Source of the DNA: an uncultured Oscillospiraceae bacterium
GTDB lineage: Bacteria; Bacillota; Clostridia; Oscillospirales; Oscillospiraceae
DNA length: 29,841 nucleotides
Assembly (NCBI GenBank): GCA_910585265.1
Contig: CAJUCA010000037.1
Coordinates: 1-29,841, forward strand
Reading direction: 5' to 3'
Shown here: piece by piece, positions 1 to 6,923 of the stretch
Layout of the letters: each line of letters starts with the position of its first letter
Position numbering within the stretch: the stretch's first letter is position 1
The notes under the pieces: generated by a model
Databases searched by the model: none
What the model was told of the DNA's origin: nothing
The model's input: only the letters and a program-made list of their open reading frames with translations
Made by a program: the position numbers and the translations under genes

Positions 1-368
1 TGCCCGATCAGGTGGGAGTGACCGCCAAGGGGGGCACCATGCGGCTGGGAAGCTACCCCTGCCGGTTAAAGGAGGGCTCCCTGGCGGCGGCTGTCTACGG
101 CGCACAGGAGATCAGCGAGCGCCACCGCCACCGTTACGAGTTTAACAACGACTACCGGGAGCGGCTGGAACAGGCGGGACTGGTTTTGTCCGGCCTGTCC
201 CCGGACGGGCGGCTGGTGGAGGTTATCGAGCTGCCGGGGCACCCCTGGTTCGCGGCGTGCCAGTTCCACCCGGAGCTGAAGTCCCGGCCCAACCGGGCGC
301 ACCCGCTGTTCCGGGAGTTCGTGGCCGCGTCAATGGAGCGGAAACGCAAGGCCGATTCCGAAATTTGA
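1..368 (+). CDS. pyrG: CTP synthase, C-terminal part (5' end outside window)
   Basis: CTP synthase makes CTP from UTP, ATP and glutamine in the cytosol. Only the last ~122 residues of the glutamine amidotransferase (class I GATase) domain are present; the frame is open from base 3. Visible family landmarks are GGTMRLG, the ISERHRHRYEFNN block, and QFHPELKSRP near the end, which carries the His and Glu of the GATase Cys-His-Glu triad (family usually FHPEF). The nucleophilic Cys and the synthase domain lie upstream of the window. The frame ends in TGA at 366-368. purC starts 19 bp downstream, so the two nucleotide-synthesis genes are probably co-transcribed. Identification is from conserved motifs and is firm. 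Confidence 0.95.
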   Translation, partial: PDQVGVTAKGGTMRLGSYPCRLKEGSLAAAVYGAQEISERHRHRYEFNNDYRERLEQAGLVLSGLSPDGRLVEVIELPGHPWFAACQFHPELKSRPNRAHPLFREFVAASMERKRKADSEI

Positions 369-387
369 GATACATGGAGGAAAGAGA

Positions 388-1101
388 ATGGAAAAGCAGA
401 CATTACTTTATGAGGGAAAGGCAAAAAGGGTCTATGCGACCCAAGATCCCGAACTGCTCATCGTGTCCTATAAAGACGACGCCACCGCGTTCAATGGAGC
501 GAAAAAGGGGACCATCCAGGGAAAGGGAGCCATCAATAACCAAATGAGCAATCTGCTGATGGCGCGGCTGGAAAGGCAGGGGGTCCCCACTCACTTTGTC
601 CGGGAGCTGGACCCTCGGGAAACGTTGGTGAAGCGGGTCTCCATTGTGCCGCTGGAGGTCATTGTGCGAAATTTGTCGGCGGGTTCCTTCTCCAAGCGAT
701 ACGGTGTGGAGGAAGGGACGGCCTTTGATGAGCCGACTCTGGAATTTTCATACAAAAATGACGAACTGGGTGACCCGTTGCTCAACGATGACCACGCAGC
801 GGCATTGAAGCTGGCCACACGGGCGGAGCTGGCCCTGATCCGGGGCTATGCTTTTCAAATCAACCGGCTGCTCAGGGAGATTTGGGCAGATAGGGGCGTC
901 ATTCTGGTGGACTTCAAAGTGGAGTTCGGCCGTCTGCCCGATGGGACCATCGTGCTGGCGGATGAGATCAGTCCCGATACCTGCCGCCTGTGGGACGCCA
1001 AAACACGGGAAAAGCTGGACAAGGACCGCTTCCGCCGGGACCTGGGCGGAGTGGAAGATGCCTACCGCCGGGTGATGGAGCGGCTGCGCGGCAGTTTTTG
1101 A
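388..1101 (+). CDS. purC: Phosphoribosylaminoimidazole-succinocarboxamide (SAICAR) synthase
   Basis: PurC joins aspartate to CAIR using ATP, giving SAICAR in de novo purine synthesis (cytosolic). The 237-residue protein is full length for the bacterial family. Visible motifs are YEGKAKRVY at the N terminus (nucleotide-binding glycine loop), DDATAFNGAKK, the RNLSAGSFSKRYG segment, VDFKVEFGR and the signature DEISPDTCRLWD. The ATG at 388 is preceded by GGAGG at 376-380, which fixes the start. It follows pyrG by 19 bp and is followed by a strong hairpin at 1196-1226, so it is probably the last gene of a pyrG-purC transcript. No other pur genes are in view. Confidence 0.97.
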   Translation: MEKQTLLYEGKAKRVYATQDPELLIVSYKDDATAFNGAKKGTIQGKGAINNQMSNLLMARLERQGVPTHFVRELDPRETLVKRVSIVPLEVIVRNLSAGSFSKRYGVEEGTAFDEPTLEFSYKNDELGDPLLNDDHAAALKLATRAELALIRGYAFQINRLLREIWADRGVILVDFKVEFGRLPDGTIVLADEISPDTCRLWDAKTREKLDKDRFRRDLGGVEDAYRRVMERLRGSF

Positions 1102-1195
1102 CGGAGACATAGCGCGGCCGGGAATGGCTGCGGCGGCAGGACGAGGGCGGACGGCGCCCCGCAGGTGGGCCGCAGACAGGGCCGGCAGATGACAT

Positions 1196-1226
1196 TGACC
1201 CGTGCAGTTATTGGCTGCACGGGTCA
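1196..1226 (+). terminator. Intrinsic terminator-like hairpin after purC
   Basis: A perfect 12-bp inverted repeat: TGACCCGTGCAG (1196-1207), 7-nt loop, CTGCACGGGTCA (1215-1226), followed by the T-rich stretch TCTATATTTCT. It lies 95 bp after the purC stop and just before the BlaI-type promoter, so it probably insulates the two units. Confidence 0.7.
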
Positions 1227-1236
1227 TCTATATTTC

Positions 1237-1290
1237 TACAATGATGTAAAAATAGTGGTTGACATTTCTATGCCTTTGTAGTAGGATTGG
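1237..1290 (+). promoter_or_regulatory. Promoter and BlaI-type operator of the blaI-blaR1-like operon
   Basis: A good sigma-A promoter is visible: TTGACA (1259-1264), 17-bp spacer, TAGGAT (1282-1287). Upstream of it is TACA-N4-TGTA (1237-1248), and a TGTAGTA half site (about 1278-1284) overlaps the spacer and the first base pairs of the -10. BlaI/MecI repressors are known to bind dyads with TACA/TGTA cores, so this arrangement fits autorepression by the BlaI-like product encoded directly downstream. Binding itself is inferred. Confidence 0.65.
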
Positions 1291-1330
1291 ATCATCCACA
1301 GTGGACGCACTGGGACAGGAGGGTGACTAT

Positions 1331-1711
1331 ATGGATCGATCCAAAAAAATGTCTGAAACAGAAGCTGAGATCATGGAGGTGCTGTGGAACTCCGAAGCGC
1401 CCATGTCGGCGGCTGAACTGATAGGGCATTTTGCCGAGCAGCGGGGCAAGGTCTGGAAAGCCCCCACGCTGGCCACGTTTTTGTCGCGGCTCAGTCAAAA
1501 GGGGCTGGTGGGCTCCGTTCGCAGGGGGCGGGTCCCCTATTACCACCCGATCCAGACACGGGCGGCATATCAGCAAAGCATCGCCCAGGAGCTGTTGGAC
1601 ACCATGTACCAGGGGTCGGTGACCAAGTTCTTTGCCACGCTCTGCGGCGATACGCCGCTCTCCGCGAAGGACCGCGAGGAGCTGAGGGCGTGGCTGGACG
1701 AGGAGACATGA
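1331..1711 (+). CDS. BlaI/MecI-family transcriptional repressor
   Basis: A 126-residue winged-helix repressor of the BlaI/MecI/CopY (Penicillinase_R) family. Recognisable pieces are the N-terminal SETEAEIMEVLWNSEAPMSAAEL helix-turn-helix region, the recognition segment KAPTLATFLSRLSQKGLV, the wing RRGRVPYYHP and a helical dimerisation tail ending LRAWLDEET. In the known system the repressor is cut by its BlaR1 protease partner when a signal arrives. The ATG at 1331 is chosen because AGGAGGGTGA lies just upstream at 1317-1326; a longer frame from 1259 would run through the promoter. The next gene starts 1 bp after the stop, so the two are one operon. The target drug or stress is unknown; no beta-lactamase is nearby. 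Confidence 0.9.
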   Translation: MDRSKKMSETEAEIMEVLWNSEAPMSAAELIGHFAEQRGKVWKAPTLATFLSRLSQKGLVGSVRRGRVPYYHPIQTRAAYQQSIAQELLDTMYQGSVTKFFATLCGDTPLSAKDREELRAWLDEET

Positions 1712-1712
1712 G

Positions 1713-3197
1713 ATGGCTGTAAATTTGTTTCCTGCCGTCGTTATACTCAGCGTTACAGGTAGTGTCGGCCATATCCTGCTGAAACTGCTGGCGGCAGTCA
1801 GTGGCAATCATTTAAGCCAAAGCTGGCGCTATCATGGGATCGTAGCGGTATCTCTGCTGTTTGTTCTGCCCGTCTACAAGTTGTGGGAGTTTATCCCAGT
1901 TCCTTACAGCGTCTCGCCGCCTGTCATTTCGTTTGGCGGCGGTGTTGAACCAGCGTTCCTGCCGGGTTCTCCGGCTGGCGTGGATATGTTAACTCCACAG
2001 CCGTTACCAACTGCCGGGATCGACTGGGGGACGGTGCTTGAACGGGCCGCGGTTTTGTGGCTTTGGGTGGCCGTCAGCCTTGTCCTCTGGAATGTCTGGA
2101 GACTTCTGCGCTGCCGCCGCCTGATTGAGCAGGCGGGCAACAAGGTAAACAGCCGCCTTCAACAGATTGCCGAGGAAGAAGCCCGTCTCGCTGGAATTGG
2201 CGGCGAAATTCGTTTGCTGGCCTCGCCCTTGGCGCAAAGCCCCATGCTGGTCGGATTTTTCCGCCCAACGATTTTATTGCCCTTGGAGCATCTGCCGGAC
2301 AGCGACGCCCGGTTCATCCTGGCGCATGAGCTGACCCACTTCCGGCGAAAAGATCTGTGGAAGAAGCTGCTGTTCCTGATGGTGCGGTGTGCTCACTGGT
2401 TCAATCCCATCGTTTACCTGTTGAATCGGGATTTTAGCCGCTGGCTGGAAACCTCCTGCGATGAGCAGGTCGTCAGCTCCCTTGACCGTGACCAACGCAA
2501 AGAATATGGCCGCCTTCTGATCGATTACGCTCCCGCCTCTCGGTATGCAGGGCCGAAACTGTATGTTTTATTTGCCTCATGCCGATACAAACTCAAAAGG
2601 AGAATTTCGATTATGCTAAACTCTGATAAGAAGTCCCGCTCCCTGCTGGGGTTGGTGCTTGCCGTTGCCCTCGTCGTGGGGTGTTTGGCCACTACCGCAC
2701 TGGCCGCGTCTGTTGACAACGACAACGGAACAGATGACTTTGCGCTTAGCTTTAGGGTCGAACAGAACGATATCATCAAAGCATATAAATGTGAGGATAC
2801 CGGCATGGTCACCGTTGTCGATACCTCGGACGCTGAACAAGTGACGGAATATACCTCCACGCTCGCTCTCTCGACAGCGGTTCGTATGGATTTGGTCAGC
2901 GATGCCAGCGACGCGAAAACCATCAGCTGGGAGGCTCCTTCCGGCGCCAAAGCTGCCGCCACGAAAGCGTGCAGCATGGAGGCTGGTGAAAAAATCAACG
3001 TCACTGTCGCAATCTCACCTGCGTCTTCCGATGTGCAGGTTGGCATTGTTGATTCCAATGGTGCTTTTCGTTATGTACTCGCTGCAAGCGGGTCTGTGAA
3101 CCATGATTTTTCCATTGCTGCTCGTGGCGTCTACTATGTCTGCGTAGTAAATGGCAGTTCCAACGATGTGTCTGTGGTTGGATTCGTGAATTGTTGA
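1713..3197 (+). CDS. M56 (BlaR1/MecR1-like) membrane metalloprotease with atypical C-terminal domain
   Basis: A 494-residue membrane protein of peptidase family M56. Hydrophobic segments at about 5-30, 40-58 and 100-118 precede the cytosolic gluzincin domain, which carries AHELTHFRRKD (zinc HExxH at residues 205-209) and, later, the conserved ETSCDEQVV (third ligand region). A further membrane segment (LLGLVLAVALVVGCLATTALA-type, about 309-330) leads to about 160 exported residues. In classical BlaR1/MecR1 this last part is a ~250-residue penicillin-binding sensor with SxxK and KTG; neither is present here. The tail looks like a beta-rich domain of unknown type. In the family the protease cleaves the cognate repressor, here the BlaI-like protein encoded 1 bp upstream. 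The signal sensed is unknown. Confidence 0.88.
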   Translation: MAVNLFPAVVILSVTGSVGHILLKLLAAVSGNHLSQSWRYHGIVAVSLLFVLPVYKLWEFIPVPYSVSPPVISFGGGVEPAFLPGSPAGVDMLTPQPLPTAGIDWGTVLERAAVLWLWVAVSLVLWNVWRLLRCRRLIEQAGNKVNSRLQQIAEEEARLAGIGGEIRLLASPLAQSPMLVGFFRPTILLPLEHLPDSDARFILAHELTHFRRKDLWKKLLFLMVRCAHWFNPIVYLLNRDFSRWLETSCDEQVVSSLDRDQRKEYGRLLIDYAPASRYAGPKLYVLFASCRYKLKRRISIMLNSDKKSRSLLGLVLAVALVVGCLATTALAASVDNDNGTDDFALSFRVEQNDIIKAYKCEDTGMVTVVDTSDAEQVTEYTSTLALSTAVRMDLVSDASDAKTISWEAPSGAKAAATKACSMEAGEKINVTVAISPASSDVQVGIVDSNGAFRYVLAASGSVNHDFSIAARGVYYVCVVNGSSNDVSVVGFVNC

Positions 3198-3215
3198 GCC
3201 GCTGAATCATAGCGC

Positions 3216-3248
3216 AGGGCCCAGAGATTGTACCAGTCTCTGGGCCCT
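3216..3248 (+). terminator. Hairpin after the blaR1-like gene
   Basis: Perfect 12-bp inverted repeat AGGGCCCAGAGA (3216-3227) / TCTCTGGGCCCT (3237-3248), 9-nt loop, 19 bp after the stop codon. No clear T tract follows, so it may be a weak or factor-assisted terminator. Confidence 0.55.
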
Positions 3249-3345
3249 CTGCTCATGTATAGATGATCTCCGTATTTGCAGCCTCTGCTGCGCTGCCGCG
3301 AAACGGAAGCCGTTTCGCCTTGATGGAGCCGTCTGCCGCCGTATT

Positions 3346-3550
3346 TTACAGGTGCCCGCGCCGGATGATCTCCGCCCGCAGCGCCGCGCCCCGGAAGAGG
3401 ACCAGGGTGGACAGAAGAACCGCGCTGAAGCCAACGCATACCACTGAGGGGTAGATCATCCACAGCGCGCCGCACAGCAGGGGGATCAGGGGGGAGAAAG
3501 CCGGCAAGCACGCACAGGCCCAGATAGAGACGGATCTCCCAATGCCAGAC
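3346..3550 (-). pseudogene. Frameshifted remnant of a small membrane protein
   Basis: Reading the minus strand, EIRLYLGLCVLAGFLP is in one frame and LIPLLCGALWMIYPSVVCV followed by a second hydrophobic stretch ending EIIRRGHL and a TAA (3346-3348) is in another. The change happens at a run of six G at 3489-3494; removing one base joins the two frames into a continuous two-helix membrane segment with a normal end. No start codon or ribosome binding site is visible upstream; instead the + strand terminator at 3552-3595 is found there. This reads as the decayed 3' end of a membrane-protein gene. I do not recognise the family. A sequencing error in the G run would remove the frameshift but not the missing 5' end. 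Confidence 0.4.
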
Positions 3551-3551
3551 T

Positions 3552-3597
3552 AACAGCCGGTATTGTACCTCGGTACGAGCCCGGCTGTTTCTTTGTT
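3552..3597 (+). terminator. Rho-independent terminator
   Basis: AACAGCCGG (3552-3560) pairs with CCGGCTGTT (3581-3589); an inner GTAC-CTCG-GTAC hairpin fills the loop; TTTCTTTGTT follows. It has no intact gene directly before it on the + strand, which suggests that the gene it served has been lost. Confidence 0.6.
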
Positions 3598-3677
3598 CCT
3601 ATACGGCTCCGCGTCCACTGCCGTGGGCCGCCCCTTCGTCTGACTTTCCTAAAAAATAAGGCAAAGGAGGCTGTCCC

Positions 3678-3722
3678 GTGGAACAACGAAACGATGGTCA
3701 AAACGAAGCGTTCGCCCTGTAA
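3678..3722 (+). pseudogene. Truncated 14-codon reading frame with strong ribosome binding site
   Basis: AAAGGAGG at 3663-3670 lies 7 nt before GTG (3678), which opens VEQRNDGQNEAFAL and then meets TAA (3720-3722). The Shine-Dalgarno site is as strong as those of real genes here, but the frame is only 14 codons, so it is probably the start of a gene destroyed by mutation. It could also be a leader peptide, though nothing downstream supports that. Confidence 0.25.
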
Positions 3723-3752
3723 AACTGCTTTACAGCATATCTTCTAGCATCT

Positions 3753-3885
3753 CTAAAGCGAAAAAGGCGCGATCACATCCAGAAACAGCACCGCGTTAAA
3801 CAGTACGAATTTTCCACCGACTTTCCAGAGACTTTACTTGCGGATGATTCTGCTCGTGACACGTTGGATAGAGTTCCTTTTTCAT
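3753..3885 (-). pseudogene. Frameshifted small membrane protein, coupled to the DUF6809-like gene
   Basis: The start ATG (3885-3883) overlaps the TGA of the upstream gene as ATGA, the usual sign of translational coupling. The first 29 codons (MKKELYPTCHEQNHPQVKS then ESRWKIRTV) end at TAA 3798-3796. In the next frame the same DNA reads LWKVGGKFVLFNAVLFLDVI, a clear membrane helix, up to a TAG at 3755-3753. A single frame change after about codon 19 would give a continuous small protein with a hydrophilic head and one membrane helix. I call it a pseudogene; it might instead be a genuine 29-residue peptide. Family not recognised. Confidence 0.35.
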
Positions 3886-4187
3886 GGCAATGACACACCT
3901 CCAGTTCTGATATCGCCATCATTGCTATCCATGCATTCGGCCATTATTCGGACACCCAGCCGGAAGCCCAGGATGAAATTTTCTAGGGCGGTGATGCTGT
4001 CAATTTCCTGCTGTGATTCGATGAGTTTTGCCAGGATCGTTTGCCCAGTTTCGTCAAGCTGCTCGGTGAGCTGGTTTTCGAAGTGGGTCACGCGGTCTGT
4101 TGCCCGCTTCAGTTCTGAATGGGGGGCCATGTCCTGCGCGTTGGGTGTGATGTTGCCGTAGTAAAGATCTTCCAAAGTTTTTCGCAT
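3882..4187 (-). CDS. DUF6809-like small protein
   Basis: A 101-residue soluble, helix-rich protein. The N terminus MRKTLEDLYYGNI and the later block SITALENFILGFRLGVRIM resemble the small clostridial family known as DUF6809, whose function is not known. The start at 4187 is chosen because GGAGG lies 8 nt upstream (4196-4200 on the + strand as CCTCC); an upstream in-frame start at 4211 would leave this site inside the gene. A promoter-like pair lies upstream: TTGCCG (4246-4241), 18-bp spacer, TATGGT (4222-4217). The stop overlaps the start of the next small frame (ATGA). Family assignment is from remembered sequence resemblance. Confidence 0.65.
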   Translation of the reverse strand: MRKTLEDLYYGNITPNAQDMAPHSELKRATDRVTHFENQLTEQLDETGQTILAKLIESQQEIDSITALENFILGFRLGVRIMAECMDSNDGDIRTGGVSLP

Positions 4188-4501
4188 TGCTCTCGCCTCC
4201 TGTGGCGACACACCATACCATAGGCTGGCGGGAATAGCTACGGCAAACGGGAAAGATTATCAGTTCAGACACAACTTTTTGGGTGGCGTGTTGCGGCATT
4301 ATTCTTTGTTAACAGTGGTGCAATTCGCACCCCCCGCACAACGGCGCACAAAGGGGACGACACCGCGCTTTACTTGCGTGAGGGACACGGATGCTACCCG
4401 CTCCGCAGAATGGGCACAAACCGCTTTACAGGGGCGGACACGGGGGAAACGGCTCGGGGGCCGCTGTGTGGAGCGGCCCCCGGCGATTTGCCGTGGCGGT
4501 G
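4188..4501. other. Intergenic region between DUF6809-like and stalk-domain genes
   Basis: About 310 bp without a credible gene. The left part holds the minus-strand promoter candidate of the DUF6809-like gene (4217-4246). The right part holds the terminator of the stalk-domain gene (4455-4482). Short frames through here show no family motif or ribosome binding site and look like chance. Confidence 0.5.
4455..4482 (-). terminator. Terminator-like hairpin after the stalk-domain gene
   Basis: An 11-bp perfect stem CGGGGGCCGCT (4455-4465) / AGCGGCCCCCG (4472-4482) with a 6-nt loop, 19 bp past the stop codon on the minus strand. The T content after the stem is low (AGCCGTTTCCC), so strength is uncertain. 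Confidence 0.55.
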
Positions 4502-5206
4502 CTATTCCGGATAGCGTGTGTACATAGCATACCCAGACTGTTCCTCCAGCCACCACTTGAAGTACTGCCCTCCCCAACGGGCTTTGTTGTTCAGTCCGCT
4601 CTCGGTGACTTTGGCGTACTCATCGGTTTTATTTACCACCACGACTATGTGGCCGTTGCTGCTGTTGTCGTAGCGGATTAGGTCGCCAGGACGGATCTGC
4701 TCCCAGCTTGGGTCAGTGATCCGCTTCCAGGGCAGGGTGCCGAACGCGGCATCGGAGCAGAGCATCGCCCAGCCCGCACAGTGGTCGCAGTTGCTGAATG
4801 GTCGGTTGAGCGGATCATTGGGACGATAAAACTCGCCGTAAACTGTGCCCGTGGGATAGGCTTGCTTCAACTGCGCCAAGGTAGTTTGCACACTTTCTTC
4901 CATGGGAGAAAGCGGTGTGGCAGAGGGTTCCTCCCGGTAGGGCTGGGCGCTGTCGATGTAGACGGAGTTGGTGGCAGCATCATAGGTCACCCCAAAATCC
5001 ACAGCCCTGCCGATGTCCCGGAGCCGGACGTAATTGTTCCCACTGATGTTGTAGGCGGTCATGCTGATCCGCTGGCCGTCCACGTAGATGGGTTGGCTGC
5101 TGGGACGGGCGGTGAGGTAGTCCGCTGCCTGGACGGCGGGGCCACTCAGTGCGAGGCCGGTGAGGATGCCGAGCCCCATGAAGATCGCTTCCCGTTTTCT
5201 GTTCAT
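4502..5206 (-). CDS. Secreted stalk-domain protein with C-terminal cysteine-peptidase (NlpC/CHAP)-like domain
   Basis: A 234-residue exported protein. Residues 1-27 are a signal peptide (MNRKREAIF, hydrophobic core, AVQAAD cleavage region). Residues about 38-85 form a copper-amine-oxidase-N / 'stalk' repeat (IYVDGQRISMTAYNISGNNY, then YVRLRDIGRAVDFGVTYD). The C-terminal half has NCDHCAGWAMLCSDAAFG with a candidate catalytic Cys, PGDLIRYD, and GHIVVVVN with a candidate catalytic His, the pattern of NlpC/P60- or CHAP-like wall amidases. A cell-wall or peptide substrate is inferred. The ATG at 5206 is preceded by AAAGGGGAA; a longer frame from 5281 lacks this. It lies 174 bp after the relaxase gene on the same strand and may have its own promoter. 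Confidence 0.7.
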   Translation of the reverse strand: MNRKREAIFMGLGILTGLALSGPAVQAADYLTARPSSQPIYVDGQRISMTAYNISGNNYVRLRDIGRAVDFGVTYDAATNSVYIDSAQPYREEPSATPLSPMEESVQTTLAQLKQAYPTGTVYGEFYRPNDPLNRPFSNCDHCAGWAMLCSDAAFGTLPWKRITDPSWEQIRPGDLIRYDNSSNGHIVVVVNKTDEYAKVTESGLNNKARWGGQYFKWWLEEQSGYAMYTRYPE

Positions 5207-5380
5207 GATGATTCCCCTTTCAATTGTGTTGCGCCTTTGGCAAACACAACCATGCTGGAGGATTGTCAGGAAGTCAAGCACAATTGGAGCGGCGGTGTGG
5301 AGAAAAACAGGGCGGCAAACGAAGCACTTTACACAACGGGGGCTTCCCTATTGTTTTCTGTGGCGCAGATTTTACGGGGG

Positions 5381-6373
5381 TCACATGGTCTGCTCCCAGT
5401 GTTGGCCACCGCTGAATTTCTGGCTCAGGGCCATCTTCTTGATGGCTTCCCGGCGGAGCTGTTTGCTGTCCGTCCAGGTGGGTGGGGCGGGGAGCTGCCA
5501 CTCATCGTCGTGCTCAAGGTTGGCCAGAACCTGGAACCATCCAGAGGCCAGCTCACCCAGCCAGCCCTCATCCGGCTCCACTGTCTGAGGTCGGAAGCCG
5601 GTGGCCTGCCGGTAGAGAAACAGCGCCTCCAGATTTTCTTTGAGGAAGGTTTCATCGTGGAGGCTGCTGTCCCGGCACTTGCGCCCATTGGGACAGGTGA
5701 AGGTGATGTGCTTCCGGTTCGGAAACCAGCTCACCTCGTAACCTTCCAATTCCATGTTTTCGATGAAGCTCTCTCGGTCAGTTGCGTACTCCAGCGCCTC
5801 GTTGATGGCCTGGATGAGATCCAGCTTCCAGCTGTCTCCGCGCAGGCCAGCCTGGTATTCGCCGGGCTTCATGCGCTTCTTTTTCTTCCGGGGATCGCAC
5901 TCGTCCAGCACTGAAAGGCCGTGGGCCAGACAGATTTGATCGTTCACTTTTCGGTGCGTAAGCAGGTCGTTGTAGCTCTGATGGAGCTTGTGGCCGTCTT
6001 TGTGGCTAACGCTGTTCACCACCATGTGGTTATGCAGATGTCCGGTGTCCACGTGGGTAGCGATTACCACCTCGAAATCTGGGAACTGCCGCTGGGCAAA
6101 TTCCAGACCGATGGCATTGACCTCCTGGGGCGTGATGTCATCCTCCGCAGAGAAGGACTGGACGAAGTGGTAGAACTGCGTCCCGCCTGTTTTGCGGAAG
6201 CGCTCCTTGGTCATCTGCATCTCGATGAACGCTGACTGTGGGACACAGTTGCTGCCGGTGACCAGCAGCGCATTGCCCCAGCGCGTTTTCTTTTCCTGCT
6301 TCACGTAGTCGATCACGCCGTGCATCGAACTGGCGGACTGCTTTTTGCACTGGATCGCGGTGAAGGTTGCCAT
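5381..6373 (-). CDS. Relaxase/mobilization nuclease (MobA/VirD2, MOB-P type)
   Basis: A 330-residue conjugative relaxase, which nicks one DNA strand at an origin of transfer and stays bound to its 5' end. Diagnostic is the metal-binding three-His motif in HVDTGHLHNHMVVNSV (about residues 106-121). The N-terminal part (MHGVIDYVKQEKKT...) fits the Relaxase family (PF03432), including the catalytic-Tyr region near YVKQ. After about residue 240 the sequence is no longer typical, and the protein is shorter than many relatives (400-500 residues), so the C-terminal accessory part may be reduced. The start ATG shares a base with the mobC stop (TGATG), indicating coupling. It could serve a mobilisable element that depends on another element for its transfer pore. 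Confidence 0.9.
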   Translation of the reverse strand: MATFTAIQCKKQSASSMHGVIDYVKQEKKTRWGNALLVTGSNCVPQSAFIEMQMTKERFRKTGGTQFYHFVQSFSAEDDITPQEVNAIGLEFAQRQFPDFEVVIATHVDTGHLHNHMVVNSVSHKDGHKLHQSYNDLLTHRKVNDQICLAHGLSVLDECDPRKKKKRMKPGEYQAGLRGDSWKLDLIQAINEALEYATDRESFIENMELEGYEVSWFPNRKHITFTCPNGRKCRDSSLHDETFLKENLEALFLYRQATGFRPQTVEPDEGWLGELASGWFQVLANLEHDDEWQLPAPPTWTDSKQLRREAIKKMALSQKFSGGQHWEQTM

Positions 6374-6687
6374 CAGCGCACCTCCCGGATTAACGCACTC
6401 AGCAGATCGCAGAGTCGGGTGTGCTCTTGGACAAGGTCATCTCCACGCAGGACGGTGATCCGCCCCATGTTAGCCAACGTGGTGAGCTGGTTGAGGTTGC
6501 GGCCCTGGGCCTTCAGTTCAGAGAGCAGATCGTCCAGCCCACCTACCCGGACGATCTTCTTGCCCAGGGCGCAGGTGGTGAGGTAATCGGTGACGGTCAT
6601 GCCAGCGGTCTTGGCCCGCTGGCGGATGGCTTTCTTGTCCGCCAGGGTTATCCTGGCGGTGATAATTTCGGTTTTCTTCTTCTGCAT
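6373..6687 (-). CDS. mobC: MobC-like relaxosome accessory protein
   Basis: A 104-residue basic protein. The N-terminal ribbon-helix-helix-like part (EIITARITLADKKAIRQRAK, then AGMTVTDYLTTCALGKKI) is followed by helices containing ELKAQGRNLNQLTTLAN, the characteristic MobC (PF05713) block. MobC proteins bind the origin of transfer and help the relaxase melt and nick it. It is directly upstream of and overlapping the relaxase gene, the standard order. Its ribosome site (AGAAAG, 7 nt before ATG) is weak. The 236-bp region upstream (6688-6923) is where an origin of transfer would be expected. Confidence 0.85.
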   Translation of the reverse strand: MQKKKTEIITARITLADKKAIRQRAKTAGMTVTDYLTTCALGKKIVRVGGLDDLLSELKAQGRNLNQLTTLANMGRITVLRGDDLVQEHTRLCDLLSALIREVR

Positions 6688-6798
6688 TAAACTTTCTGGC
6701 TCTGCTGATTATCAAACGCAAGCTTCATGCCAAAAGGGGGAAAAGTCGAATTTCCTGGATTTACAGTGCTTTGGGGCAGAGAAACACGGGCGTCCCCG

Positions 6799-6828
6799 GC
6801 GTTTTGAGTTGATATCAACTCAAAACGC
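6799..6828. repeat. 30-bp perfect palindrome in the mobC / sigma-54 activator intergenic region
   Basis: Arms of 15 bp meet at 6813/6814 with no loop; the core is TGAGTTGAT-ATCAACTCA and the outermost pairs are G6799-C6828. A second copy of the half site TGAGTTGAT lies at 6837-6845, 32 bp from the first (6805-6813), followed by an imperfect GACTC. The palindrome is 96 bp before the activator start and 112 bp before the mobC start, so it could be an operator for either gene or part of the origin of transfer. Confidence 0.8.
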
Positions 6829-6885
6829 GCCTCGGGTGAGTTGATTTTGACTCGAATGGGGCGGACTTTTTTGAGATCAAATTTC

Positions 6886-6914
6886 TTGCCAAACAGATTT
6901 TATTGTGATATAAG
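6886..6914 (+). promoter_or_regulatory. Sigma-A-type promoter of the sigma-54 activator gene
   Basis: TTGCCA (6886-6891), 17-bp spacer, TATAAG (6909-6914): five of six matches at each box. Transcription would begin near 6921, only a few bases before the ATG at 6924, which bears on the start choice of the gene. Confidence 0.6.
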
Positions 6915-6923
6915 AAAGGACAT

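Noticed and set aside
1102..1195. GC-rich spacer after purC with minus-strand frames of 75-159 codons
   Set aside because: These frames are antisense shadows of purC extending into the spacer, without motifs.
4781..5914. A 377-codon + strand frame across the stalk-domain gene and the relaxase
   Set aside because: It runs antisense over two motif-bearing genes and has no ribosome site or family resemblance.
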